Of a DNA stretch of 18,585 nt, positions 1-7,143 are shown in pieces (positions within the stretch are counted from its first letter, which is position 1; each line of letters starts with the position of its first letter). The notes beneath the pieces are model-generated. The model had not been told where the DNA came from, made no database searches, and worked only from the letters and a program-made list of their open reading frames with translations. Location of the stretch: contig JAZQNE010000138.1 in NCBI GenBank assembly GCA_045627185.1, forward strand, positions 1 to 18,585, in the 5' to 3' direction. This DNA is from SZUA-448 sp045627185. Lineage in GTDB: Bacteria > Bacillota > Clostridia > Lachnospirales > Lachnospiraceae. Position numbers and translations under genes: made by a program.

Positions 1-46
1 CGGAATGTTCTCCAAACATGTCATAGTATTCCGTGTACTTACTTGT
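1..46 (-). other. Left-edge intergenic DNA, probable RBS of the next operon gene
   Basis: After the trmR stop codon the minus strand runs about 46 bases to the window edge and contains a GGAG motif about 9 bases from the edge, so the next minus-strand gene could start immediately outside. In B. subtilis the homologue yrrM is followed by the U32-peptidase genes yrrN/yrrO (trhP). A U32 peptidase is therefore the inferred neighbour, but none of it is visible here. Confidence 0.35.
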
Positions 47-688
47 TTATCTTACCACACTTATTGCCATGCCGTCTCCAACAGGCAGAATCACTGTATC
101 CAGCGATTCGTTATGAGTTATCTCATACAGGAATTCACGCATCCGCATATGAATTGTCCGGTCACGGCGCGGAACCGCAAACTTGCTTCCCGCAAGTGTT
201 CCCTCTTGCAGCACGTTGTCTGTCACAAGCATTCCGCCCTTTTTCAGCATCCGCAGAAGTTCCGGAAGGAAATTCATGTACTGACCCTTTGCGGCATCAA
301 GAAAAATGAAGTCATAAGGCCCTTCAAGGTCCTTTAATACATCAAGCGCATCGCCCTCAATAAGTGTTATTCTGTCCGAATCCGGCGATGCAGCCAGATT
401 TTTTCTTGCTTCCTTAAGCCTCATCTCAACCTTTTCAATTGTTGTGATGTGCCCGCCCTCCGGGAGTTCGCGTGCCATAAGCTGTGCGGAAAATCCGATG
501 GCGGTACCAACTTCGAGCACTTCAAGAGGTCTCCGCTCACGTAACAAAAAGCACAGAAGATTCTGTGCTTCTTTGCGTATTATGGGTACTTCATGCTCTT
601 TGGCATATTCCTCAAGCTTTTCCAGGTAATCGGGTAAATCACCGGAAAGAGAATTGATGTATGCCGAAACGTGCGCATCAGTAATCAT
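47..688 (-). CDS. trmR: Class I SAM-dependent O-methyltransferase, TrmR (YrrM) type
   Basis: This is a 213-residue cytosolic methyltransferase of the O-methyltransferase family 3 fold. SAM-binding motif I (VLEVGTAIGFS) lies at about residues 57-67, the acidic residue after strand 2 is E85, and the FLDAAKG motif has D131. D157-N158 follow and, with D131, are the expected metal/catalytic positions of the family. The B. subtilis homologue YrrM (TrmR) methylates 5-hydroxyuridine at tRNA position 34 to 5-methoxyuridine. That assignment rests on family resemblance and on the matching neighbourhood (ireB-ruvX-DUF1292-MltG-like upstream). The ATG at 688 is preferred over the longer in-frame extension because the family starts here. 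GGAGG lies about 12 bases upstream, and the start overlaps the end of the MltG-like gene by 11 bases, implying coupled translation. A generic catechol-type O-methyltransferase is the alternative. Confidence 0.82.
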   Translation of the reverse strand: MITDAHVSAYINSLSGDLPDYLEKLEEYAKEHEVPIIRKEAQNLLCFLLRERRPLEVLEVGTAIGFSAQLMARELPEGGHITTIEKVEMRLKEARKNLAASPDSDRITLIEGDALDVLKDLEGPYDFIFLDAAKGQYMNFLPELLRMLKKGGMLVTDNVLQEGTLAGSKFAVPRRDRTIHMRMREFLYEITHNESLDTVILPVGDGMAISVVR

Positions 689-1109
689 ACAGATAATCAT
701 CCTCCGGATTATGCAAATCCTGCGTTTGACCTTTCTTAAACACAGCAAACATTTCATCGTAATCCATGGTGGTATTAACAATAAATTCACCCGGATAAAA
801 CTCTGCCTTCATAAGTCTTGCACGTACATAGAAAGAATATTTGTCATGGATAGCCTTGTTAAGTGTAAGCTTTGCACCAACCTTGAGGGCTGAGTCGCCT
901 TCCTCCACAACAATCTTAATATCCTTACCTTCGGTAACTTCACGGTCTTCCATAGGATCGGAACCAAAAATTCGGAATGAAAAACTGTAAGCCTTCCATG
1001 CAAATTTGAAAAGCAGAATGATTAGAACAGTGTAAATGACAATGTTAAGAAAAAGCCTCAACGTAGCGCTTGTCATGTCAAGCACTGTTCTGGTTGTTGA
1101 TTTTGCCAT
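678..1109 (-). CDS. Short MltG/YceG-like membrane protein lacking the transglycosylase domain
   Basis: This 143-residue protein has a short basic N-terminus, one transmembrane helix at about residues 17-40 (rich in I, L, V, F), then a small domain. That domain (VEEGDSALKVGAKL ... FYPGEFIVNTTMDYDEMFAVF) resembles the N-terminal LysM-like part of MltG, the endolytic peptidoglycan transglycosylase. The catalytic domain, which makes full-length MltG about 330 residues or more, is absent, so no lytic activity is expected. Its position between DUF1292/RNase J and trmR matches yrrL (mltG) in B. subtilis, supporting descent from mltG. The ATG at 1109 shares one base with the RNase J stop (TAATG), with GAGG 7 bases upstream, so the two are translationally coupled. 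The role is unknown; a membrane-anchored partner or regulator of the peptidoglycan machinery is inference only. Confidence 0.7.
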   Translation of the reverse strand: MAKSTTRTVLDMTSATLRLFLNIVIYTVLIILLFKFAWKAYSFSFRIFGSDPMEDREVTEGKDIKIVVEEGDSALKVGAKLTLNKAIHDKYSFYVRARLMKAEFYPGEFIVNTTMDYDEMFAVFKKGQTQDLHNPEDDYLYDY

Positions 1110-2791
1110 TATTCAACCTCCATAATAATGGGAAGAATTATAGGTTCGCGCTTCATTGTCTTCCATAAATGCTCACTTAAGGAATCCGAAATCACACGTT
1201 TGATTTTGTTTCTGTCAGGGTTATTCTTTGCAAGAATTCCTTCAAGAGCCGTATTTACAACTTCTTTTGCCTCAACAATAACATCTTCCGAGTTTTTCAT
1301 GTAAACAAAGCCGCGTGAATAAATTTCAGGCCCTGCAAGAAGAATGTTTGTGCCCTTTTCCATAGTCAGGACAACAATTATAAGTCCGCTTGTCGAAAGC
1401 TGCTTTCTGTCACGGAGAACCACATTGCCTACATCTCCTACGCCAAGGCCATCAACAAGCACTTCATGAAGCGTAATGTGATCTACGCGTTCAGCACTGT
1501 CCTCAGTAAATTCGAGAACATCTCCCGAACCGATAACAAAAATGTTTTCCTTCGGGATTCCCATTTTTTCAGCAAGTTCTGCATGAGTTGTAAGATGCCT
1601 GTACTCGCCGTGAACGGGAATTGCAAATTTAGGCTTGAGAAGTGTATAAATGAGCTTGATTTCTTCCTGGCAGGCATGGCCGGAAACATGTGTATCCTGA
1701 TAAATAACCTTGGCACCCTGCTGTGAAAGCTCATTAATTACTTTTATTACACTCTTTTCATTGCCCGGAATAGGTGTTGAACTAAGAATTACAACATCTC
1801 CCGGAACAATGGAAACCTTCTTGTGAATAGCGGCAGCCATACGCGAGAGTGCAGCCATGGCCTCACCCTGGCTTCCTGTTGTGATAAGAACAAGCTTATC
1901 ATCAGGGTAGCTCTTCATCTGCTCAATGTCAATAAGGGTGTTTTCCGGGATGTTGATATAACCCAGTTCCTCAGCAGTTGTCATGACATTGACCATGCTT
2001 CTTCCTTCAAGCACAACCTTGCGTCCGTACTTTGCAGCAGAATTGATTACCTGCTGGACACGGTCAACATTTGATGCAAATGTTGCCACAATAATTCTGT
2101 GCTTCGTGTTTTCGGCAAAGATATTATCAAGCGTAACACCTACTGTGCGCTCAGACATGGTAAAGCCCGGACGCATAACGTTCGTACTGTCACAGAACAG
2201 CGCAAGAACGCCCTTCTTGCCAAGTTCTCCGAAGCGCTGCAGATCAATAGGTTCACCGTAAACAGGTGTATAATCAACCTTAAAATCGCCTGTGAAAACA
2301 ACTGTTCCGACAGGTGTTGTGATTGAAAATGCAGCGGCGTCGGAAATACTGTGATTTACGCGGATAAATTCGATTCTGAAATCACCCACGTTAATCATCT
2401 GACCGTATTTTACGACCTTTTTCTTAACAGTCTTAGAAAGGCCATGTTCCTTAAGCTTGTTATCAATAATTGCAAGTGTAAGCCGTGTAGCATAAATAGG
2501 AACCGGAATATCCTTTAGTACATAAGGAAGTGAACCGATATGGTCCTCATGTCCGTGAGTAATGAAGAATGCCTTAACTTTGTCAATGTTGTCCTTAAGA
2601 TAAGTCACATCCGGTACAACAAGATCAATTCCGAGCATATCGTTCTCAGGAAAAGCCAGACCGCAGTCCACCACAATAATACTGTCCCCGTATTCAAGGG
2701 CAGTAATGTTCATGCCAATCTGCTCAAGGCCGCCAAGAGGAATGACCCTGAGTTTTAATCCGGCATTTTCTTTAGTTTTTCTTACTGTCAA
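1109..2791 (-). CDS. rnj: Ribonuclease J
   Basis: This is a 560-residue metallo-beta-lactamase/beta-CASP ribonuclease, the usual size of RNase J1/J2. RNase J acts as a 5'-3' exonuclease and endonuclease in mRNA decay and rRNA maturation in Firmicutes. The N-terminus has the family signature IPLGGLEQIGMN, and the Zn-binding motif HGHEDH is at residues 79-84. The later motifs FTGDFKVDYTPV and VHGEYRH are also visible, followed by the beta-CASP and C-terminal domains. The start is a TTG at 2791 with GGAGG five bases upstream; no better ATG lies before the conserved region. Slow initiation from TTG may limit expression. The gene sits 21 bases after DUF1292 and overlaps the next gene by one base. 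It is inserted into a cluster that in B. subtilis has no RNase J. J1 versus J2 cannot be decided from one copy. Confidence 0.95.
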   Translation of the reverse strand: MTVRKTKENAGLKLRVIPLGGLEQIGMNITALEYGDSIIVVDCGLAFPENDMLGIDLVVPDVTYLKDNIDKVKAFFITHGHEDHIGSLPYVLKDIPVPIYATRLTLAIIDNKLKEHGLSKTVKKKVVKYGQMINVGDFRIEFIRVNHSISDAAAFSITTPVGTVVFTGDFKVDYTPVYGEPIDLQRFGELGKKGVLALFCDSTNVMRPGFTMSERTVGVTLDNIFAENTKHRIIVATFASNVDRVQQVINSAAKYGRKVVLEGRSMVNVMTTAEELGYINIPENTLIDIEQMKSYPDDKLVLITTGSQGEAMAALSRMAAAIHKKVSIVPGDVVILSSTPIPGNEKSVIKVINELSQQGAKVIYQDTHVSGHACQEEIKLIYTLLKPKFAIPVHGEYRHLTTHAELAEKMGIPKENIFVIGSGDVLEFTEDSAERVDHITLHEVLVDGLGVGDVGNVVLRDRKQLSTSGLIIVVLTMEKGTNILLAGPEIYSRGFVYMKNSEDVIVEAKEVVNTALEGILAKNNPDRNKIKRVISDSLSEHLWKTMKREPIILPIIMEVE

Positions 2792-2812
2792 ATTTGCCTC
2801 CGATACTGTGGA

Positions 2813-3091
2813 TTATTTCTCCACGTCAATTTCTGTATCCTCTAACAGTTCGGCAAATACATCAGCAAGGGCATCAAGAATTTTGTCGTCCTCAACCATG
2901 TCATAAACTGCTTCTTCAGCACCGCTTTCGGATACCTCCTTAAGGATATAGCACTCAGCCTCATCCTCATCAGGGTCCATGCTGACCAGAAGATAGTTTA
3001 TGCCGTTTAACGTGGTCTGTTCAATAACGTCAAACAGATATTCCTCATTGTCATCAGATAAAAATTTAATTGTTGTAGCTTTATCAGCCAT
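2813..3091 (-). CDS. DUF1292 family protein (YrzB-like)
   Basis: This small, very acidic protein of 92 residues belongs to the DUF1292 family. The recognisable core is the alternating pattern IKFLSDDNEEYLFDVIEQ, then NYLLVSMDPDEDEAECYILK, with a D/E-rich C-terminal tail. The family is soluble, widespread in Firmicutes and of unknown biochemical role. It is nearly always found beside ireB and ruvX, as here. The ATG at 3091 is chosen over an in-frame GTG three codons upstream because an AAAGG sits eight bases before the ATG. A small inverted repeat (TCCGC-N5-GCGGA, 3106-3120) overlaps the upstream part of the ribosome binding region and could reduce access to it. Confidence 0.85.
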   Translation of the reverse strand: MADKATTIKFLSDDNEEYLFDVIEQTTLNGINYLLVSMDPDEDEAECYILKEVSESGAEEAVYDMVEDDKILDALADVFAELLEDTEIDVEK

Positions 3092-3135
3092 AATTAACAC
3101 CTTTCTCCGCCAAATGCGGAACTTTAATCAAACAA

Positions 3136-3156
3136 CGGGGCTCAGTTCAGGCCCCG
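3136..3156 (-). terminator. GC-rich hairpin at the ruvX stop codon, possible weak terminator or attenuator
   Basis: On the minus strand CGGGGC, a 9-base loop and GCCCCG form a six-base-pair stem followed by UUGUUUGAUU. The stem overlaps the last codons and stop of ruvX. The U-tract is interrupted, and no promoter for DUF1292-rnj is apparent in the 55-base gap, so partial termination or mRNA stabilisation is more likely than a full stop. Confidence 0.3.
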
Positions 3157-3593
3157 GGGTTGCTTTCTTTTGTATTTGCAAGATAGTCAAGGTAATTCTG
3201 CAGAATAAGCACAGCTGCAAGTTTGTCAACAACCTGCGTTTTCTTTTTATAACTCATTTCAGCTTCATCAAGCACACGATGTGCCTCTACTGTCGTAAGT
3301 CTCTCATCCCAGAGAATGACCTCAAGTCCGGTTCTGCGGCGCAAATTTGCGGCAAATTCTTCCGAAAGCTGCGCGCGCGCACCGATTGTATTATTCATGT
3401 TCTTAGGATAACCAAGCACAATTTTCTCAACGCCGTATTCCTGAATCAGTTCCTCAATTCTTGCATATGTACGGCGAAGTTTGTTTTCCTGTTCACGGCG
3501 GATAACTTCAATCCCCTGAGCTGTAATAAGCAGTTCGTCACTGATTGCAACTCCAACTGTTGCACCGCCGAAATCAAGTCCCATTATTCTCAT
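3147..3593 (-). CDS. ruvX: RuvX/YqgF family RNase H-like protein (putative Holliday junction resolvase)
   Basis: This 148-residue protein of the YqgF/RuvX RNase H-fold family starts MGLDFGGATVGVAISD, with the first acidic metal ligand at D7. It then has the GYPKNMNN motif, the WDERLTT motif and a late D in the VDKLAAVLIL helix, completing the expected acidic set. Homologues are linked to pre-16S rRNA 5'-end processing and to Holliday junction resolution; which applies here is not decidable from sequence. ATG 3593 overlaps the ireB stop by four bases (ATGA), with GAGG about 10 bases upstream, so ireB and ruvX are co-translated. Length and motifs are normal. Confidence 0.92.
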   Translation of the reverse strand: MRIMGLDFGGATVGVAISDELLITAQGIEVIRREQENKLRRTYARIEELIQEYGVEKIVLGYPKNMNNTIGARAQLSEEFAANLRRRTGLEVILWDERLTTVEAHRVLDEAEMSYKKKTQVVDKLAAVLILQNYLDYLANTKESNPGA

Positions 3594-3850
3594 TTGAAAT
3601 GAACCTCAATGTAATCCTTTAATAAAACCTCAAGAATCTCATCACGTTCAACCTTCATAATCTGAGCGCGGGCATTCTTGTAGCTTGTGATGTAAGTAGG
3701 GTCACCGGACATAACATAACCAACAATCTGGCTTACCGGATTATAACCTTTTTCTTTCAGCGCAAGATACACATCATCAATAATTTCGCGGATAAGCTGC
3801 TCGGGTTCCTTTTGGAAATTAAAATATTGTGTATTGGATGAGTCTTTCAT
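3590..3850 (-). CDS. ireB: IreB family regulatory phosphoprotein (DUF965, YrzL)
   Basis: This 86-residue protein of the IreB/UPF0297 family has the core NTQYFNF, then IIDDVYLALKEKGYNPVSQIVGYVMSGDPTYITSYKNARAQI, ending near KVERDEILEVLLKDYI. In Enterococcus faecalis IreB is phosphorylated on N-terminal threonines by the PASTA kinase IreK and dampens cephalosporin resistance. A Thr (T7) and two Ser residues are present in the N-terminus here, but phosphorylation is inferred. The kinase gene is not in the window. ATG 3850 is chosen over the longer reading frame because the family starts here and AGAGGG lies just upstream. It is the first gene of the ireB-ruvX-DUF1292 operon. Confidence 0.92.
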   Translation of the reverse strand: MKDSSNTQYFNFQKEPEQLIREIIDDVYLALKEKGYNPVSQIVGYVMSGDPTYITSYKNARAQIMKVERDEILEVLLKDYIEVHFK

Positions 3851-3884
3851 GTTACCCTCTTTCCGAAAAAGTTTTCTTTTTCGC

Positions 3885-3890
3885 ATTATA
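3885..3890 (-). promoter_or_regulatory. Candidate -10 element of the ireB operon
   Basis: A perfect TATAAT on the minus strand lies 35 bases before the ireB start, giving a short leader. No good -35 is found at 16-18 bases, but an inverted repeat TGCGTG-N13-CACGCA (3902-3926) occupies that position and could bind an activator. A second weaker candidate (TTGCAC-17-TAAAAT, 3948-3976) lies further upstream. From that start the perfect 8-bp hairpin at 3864-3883 would be in the leader. Confidence 0.45.
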
Positions 3891-4017
3891 TAGCCTTCAA
3901 ATGCGTGAAAACACCATAAACACGCACTACCACATAGGACACCATGTATTTTACTATAAATCAAAAAAAAGTGCAAATTTAAATAATAAAAAATACTGAT
4001 TTTTGCGGAAAAAACTA

Positions 4018-5382
4018 TTATTTTTGGATAATTTCCTCCAGAGAATTTTCGGGAACACCGGCAGGAAGATAATATTTCAGATATCTCTCACTGTGTCCCG
4101 TGCGATATGTAACCCCGCCAACCTCTTCAAGGTCCTCAGTAAGCACGGTAATCTTCTCACCCGCAAACTGTGCCCTGTAGCGTTCCGTAAGGCACTTGTC
4201 AAGTTCAAGCAGTATGTCGCTCCGCGTATTTTTAATTTCTTCTTTAACCTGCTCAGGCATACGGTCGGCAACTGTACCTTTGCGCCTTGAATATTTGAAT
4301 ACATGTAGCTGTGCAAATGCAATTTTCTCAAGGAAACTGCGGCATTCCTCAAATTCTTCTTCAGTTTCTCCCGGGAAACCTACTATTACATCGGTTGTAA
4401 GTGCCGGTCTGTCAAACGTTTCGCGAAGAATTCTGCAGGATTCCTCAAATTCTTCAGCGGTGTATTTTCTGTTCATCCGCTTAAGTGTAGCATTTGAGCC
4501 GCTCTGAAGCGAAAGATGAAAATGAGGGCAAAGTTTATCTGCCTTTGCGATTCTGCCGGCAAAATCACGTGTTACAACACGCGGCTCAAGCGAGCCCAGA
4601 CGGATCCGCTTCAGGCCTTCAATCCCGTTCAGTCTTAAAATCAGCTCCGCAAGTTTTGTTCCATCCAGTCTTTTTCCGGGTTCCGCACCTTCATTTCCAT
4701 AAGATGAAAGATGGATTCCCGTAAGAACAACTTCCTTACAGCCTTCTTTTACAAGCCCTTCAACTTCTTTTACAACATCATCTGCCTCCCGGCTTCTGAT
4801 TCTTCCGCGAAGATACGGAATAATGCAGTAGCTGCAGAACTGGTTGCATCCGTCCTGGATTTTTATGAAAGCCCTTGTACGGTCGGTCATGCGCGTAATG
4901 AACATGTTTTCATAAGCGGATTCGCGTGACAGGTCTTCAACTTGGCAGTGAGTCAATGGGGACATTTCTTTTTGACACGCTGTTAGAGTCAACGGCTCGC
5001 CGGCATTCTTCTCCAGATACAATTCCACTGCCATTTCGGGAATCTTACTCTTCAGGTTATTCCCAACCACCAAATCGGCAACGCCTGATTTTAAGAGTTC
5101 ATCCTTCTCTTCCTGTGCGTGACACCCTGTTGCAACAATTATTGATTCCGGACTCTTGCGTTTTGCACGATGCAGCATCTGGCGCGACTTTTTATCTGCC
5201 ATTCCCGTTACGGCACATGTGTTGATTACAGTAATATCGGCATCCTCGCCAAAAGGAACCTCGAAAAGACCAAGCTTTTCAAAGCCCTGAATAATAGCCT
5301 CAGACTCATAAGTATTCACCTTACAGCCCAGTGTCAGGATAGAAAAAGATATTTTTTTAGACAGTTTTGTTAATTCTTTCAC
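4018..5382 (-). CDS. mtaB: tRNA (N6-L-threonylcarbamoyladenosine(37)-C2)-methylthiotransferase MtaB
   Basis: This radical-SAM methylthiotransferase converts t6A37 to ms2t6A37 in ANN-decoding tRNAs. From a GTG start at 5382 it is 454 residues. The N-terminal UPF0004 domain carries the three [4Fe-4S] cysteines C20 (TLGCKVN), C56 (NTCAVTG) and C87 (ATGCHAQ). The radical-SAM cluster is C179-x3-C183-x2-C186 (CNQFCSYC), and a TRAM-like domain ends the protein. GTG is chosen because AAGGA sits nine bases upstream and the family begins close to KISFSILTLGCKVN; a TTG at 5427 would give 469 residues. Residues about 129-145, between the two Fe-S domains, are encoded by a degenerate copy of the dispersed repeat also present at 18469-18519. 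The frame stays open through it. The gene appears to be transcribed alone, divergently from the HPr-like gene. Confidence 0.9.
   Translation of the reverse strand: MKELTKLSKKISFSILTLGCKVNTYESEAIIQGFEKLGLFEVPFGEDADITVINTCAVTGMADKKSRQMLHRAKRKSPESIIVATGCHAQEEKDELLKSGVADLVVGNNLKSKIPEMAVELYLEKNAGEPLTLTACQKEMSPLTHCQVEDLSRESAYENMFITRMTDRTRAFIKIQDGCNQFCSYCIIPYLRGRIRSREADDVVKEVEGLVKEGCKEVVLTGIHLSSYGNEGAEPGKRLDGTKLAELILRLNGIEGLKRIRLGSLEPRVVTRDFAGRIAKADKLCPHFHLSLQSGSNATLKRMNRKYTAEEFEESCRILRETFDRPALTTDVIVGFPGETEEEFEECRSFLEKIAFAQLHVFKYSRRKGTVADRMPEQVKEEIKNTRSDILLELDKCLTERYRAQFAGEKITVLTEDLEEVGGVTYRTGHSERYLKYYLPAGVPENSLEEIIQK
4950..4998. repeat. Degenerate palindromic repeat inside mtaB
   Basis: On the plus strand the block starts GAGTCAATGGGGACATTTCT, continues TTTTGACACGCTGTTA and restarts GAGTCAACGG. 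The first unit matches the unit at 18469 at 18 of 22 bases (GAGTCATTAGGGACGGTTC followed by TTT). Both copies share the plan unit - inverted TTGAC/GTCAA or TGACTCA/TGAGTCA centre - second unit. The resemblance was found by eye. The copy lies wholly inside the mtaB frame and is translated antisense as roughly PLTLTACQKEMSPLT. Confidence 0.65.
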
Positions 5383-5414
5383 GATTTTTGTTCCTTTTTC
5401 GTCACTTTTACTTA

Positions 5415-5443
5415 TTGACTTTATCAACCCAAAATATTACTAT
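5415..5443 (+). promoter_or_regulatory. Sigma-A-like promoter for the HPr-like gene
   Basis: TTGACT (5415-5420), a 17-base spacer and TACTAT (5438-5443) predict a start near 5450 and a leader of about 90 bases. The -10 matches the consensus at only four of six positions. The promoter overlaps the upstream side of mtaB, which is divergently transcribed; no clear mtaB promoter was found. Confidence 0.5.
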
Positions 5444-5540
5444 ATAGGCATAAGGGCAGACAAGATGTTTGCTCATGCTGATGGCAGAACCGGAAAACAT
5501 TCTGTAAAATATATATTAATTTATTTAGGAGGATTCCAAA

Positions 5541-5774
5541 ATGAAAACTGTTAAAGTATTACTCAACTCAATCGACAAAGTTAAATCCTTCGTTAACGAC
5601 ATTACCAAATTCGATTCAGATTTCGATCTGGTATCGGGAAGATATGTAATTGACGCAAAGTCAATCATGGGTATTTTTAGTCTTGATCTTTCGAAGGTTA
5701 TTGAACTCAACATTCACGGTGACAGCGAACTTGACCAGATTCTCAATGTTCTTAAGCCTTACATCGTTGACTGA
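5541..5774 (+). CDS. HPr-like protein without the active-site histidine (Crh-like)
   Basis: This 77-residue protein has the HPr fold signature: the segment AKSIMGIFSLDLS aligns with the HPr kinase site region (Ser46 corresponds to S41), and the flanking strands match HPr without gaps. At the place of the catalytic His15 (within NSIDKVK, about S10) there is no histidine, so it cannot act as the PTS EI/EII phosphocarrier. This is like Crh of B. subtilis, where the His is replaced and only the serine is phosphorylated by HPrK for CcpA-linked catabolite control. Whether S41 is phosphorylated here is inferred. AGGAGG lies 7 bases before ATG. The gene is monocistronic, with its own promoter and a strong terminator, and is convergent with thiI. 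Similar His-less HPr-family proteins are, from memory, common in Lachnospiraceae. Confidence 0.82.
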   Translation: MKTVKVLLNSIDKVKSFVNDITKFDSDFDLVSGRYVIDAKSIMGIFSLDLSKVIELNIHGDSELDQILNVLKPYIVD

Positions 5775-5813
5775 TCGGACTTGAATTCAAAACGTAATAT
5801 TGTACTTTGTCAG

Positions 5814-5842
5814 AGAGCAGCCTTTTACGGCTGCTCTTTTTT
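5814..5842 (+). terminator. Rho-independent terminator after the HPr-like gene
   Basis: GAGCAGCC (5815-5822), a six-base loop and GGCTGCTC (5829-5836) are followed by six T residues. This is a textbook intrinsic terminator in the plus direction. In the minus direction there is no U-tract after the stem, so it would not obviously end thiI transcripts. Confidence 0.9.
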
Positions 5843-5888
5843 CTGCATATGATTTTCATTTTTTCAGCCAACGCCCTTAAATCCGGGT

Positions 5889-7079
5889 TTATTTAATCTC
5901 AATAACCTCAACGGTATTTATGGCTGTTTCAACCATCTCATCAATTTTCTCTTCAAGTTTTCTCTCAGAGCGCTCAATTACAGAAAGAATGGGCTTTGTT
6001 ACAGGATGCTTTGCAACAAAAATCGTACAGCAGTCCTCAAAAGGCTGGATTGATGTTTCGAAAGCACCTATCTTCTGTGAAATCTCAACTATCTCCTGCT
6101 TGTCGAACCCGATAAGCGGTCTGAAAACAGGCATGGTGCAGACTGCATTTGTTGCAGCAAGGCTCTGCATGGTCTGGCTTGCAACCTGGCCGATGCTCTC
6201 ACCGGTGATAAGCGCGAGAGAATTGCTCTTTTCTGCAAGCTTTTCCGCAATACGCATCATGTAGCGGCGCATGATGATTGTCAGCTCCTCATGCGGGCAT
6301 GCCTCATAAATGTAAAGCTGGATATCCGTGAAGTTTACGACATTCAGGCGGATAGGCCCTGTATATTTTGAAATAATCTGCGCAAGTTCTACAACTTTCT
6401 GTTTTGCACGCTCGCTTGTATAAGGCGGAGCATGGAAATAAGTTGCATCAAGCGTAACACCGCGCTTTGAAATCATCCAGCCTGCAACGGGGCTGTCAAT
6501 ACCGCCGGAAAGCAGAAGCATTGCCTTACCGTTTGAACCGACAGGCATACCGCCCGGGCCCGGAATAATCTCAGAAAATACGTAGCCGCGTGTTCTGACT
6601 TCAACCGTGATTCTGACTTCAGGCTCATGAACATCAACATGAAGCTCGGGAAAACGCTTCAAAAGGTAAGCGCCCATATCGGCACATATCTGAGGGGATT
6701 CAATGGGATAATGCTTGTCCGCACGTTTTGCTTCAACCTTAAAGCTGAACGGGCGGCCTTCATATACTCTCTCGACAAAATCACCAACGCCGGCCTTAAG
6801 ACTGTCAAAATCAATATTATCAATTACTGCAACGGGACAGATTCCGGCAACGCCGAAAACGTGCTGAAGCGCATCAATTGTGTCTTCATAATCAAAGCCC
6901 TCCGGACATTCAATGAACACACGGCCCTGTTCCTTTGACACGGTGTAGCCTTCCATGAGTTTATCAAGTGCCCTGCGGATGTTATCTTTTAATATGTTCT
7001 CAAATACATATCTGTTCTTGCCTTTGATGGCGATTTCGGCGTATTTAATCAAAAATGCACGGTATAAATTGTTTTTCAT
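5889..7079 (-). CDS. thiI: tRNA 4-thiouridine synthetase / sulfurtransferase ThiI
   Basis: This 396-residue ThiI adenylates U8 of tRNA and inserts sulfur to make 4-thiouridine. The domains are an N-terminal ferredoxin-like region starting FLIKYAEIAIKGKNR, a THUMP domain to about residue 165, and a PP-loop ATPase with LLLSGGIDSPVAGW. A conserved QPFEDCCTIFVAKHP motif lies near the C-terminus. There is no C-terminal rhodanese domain, unlike E. coli ThiI; Firmicute ThiI proteins of this size obtain sulfur from a dedicated cysteine desulfurase, which is the gene directly upstream. An in-frame TTG 12 bases upstream overlaps the GGAG; the ATG at 7079, six bases after GGAG, is the likely start. It is the last gene of the prmA operon, convergent with the HPr-like gene. 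Confidence 0.95.
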   Translation of the reverse strand: MKNNLYRAFLIKYAEIAIKGKNRYVFENILKDNIRRALDKLMEGYTVSKEQGRVFIECPEGFDYEDTIDALQHVFGVAGICPVAVIDNIDFDSLKAGVGDFVERVYEGRPFSFKVEAKRADKHYPIESPQICADMGAYLLKRFPELHVDVHEPEVRITVEVRTRGYVFSEIIPGPGGMPVGSNGKAMLLLSGGIDSPVAGWMISKRGVTLDATYFHAPPYTSERAKQKVVELAQIISKYTGPIRLNVVNFTDIQLYIYEACPHEELTIIMRRYMMRIAEKLAEKSNSLALITGESIGQVASQTMQSLAATNAVCTMPVFRPLIGFDKQEIVEISQKIGAFETSIQPFEDCCTIFVAKHPVTKPILSVIERSERKLEEKIDEMVETAINTVEVIEIK

Positions 7080-7143
7080 GTTATTCTCCAAACTGCGGTT
7101 AATATTGTTCTAAGCCCGGTTGACGGGCCATATTAAGCAACTA

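Noticed and set aside
689..790. N-terminal extension of the TrmR-type methyltransferase
   Set aside because: The extension is out-of-frame translation of the MltG-like gene and is basic and unlike the family.
3000..3602. Plus-strand open frame of 200 codons
   Set aside because: It lies antisense to ruvX and the DUF1292 gene, with no start signals or recognisable domain.
4950..4998. Possible pseudogene status of mtaB because of the inserted repeat
   Set aside because: The frame is uninterrupted and all Fe-S cysteines and the C-terminal domain are intact, so it is annotated as a functional gene.
7114..7128. GCCCG/CGGGC inverted repeat between the desulfurase and thiI as a terminator
   Set aside because: The stem is only five base pairs, has no U-tract, and thiI has no separate promoter.
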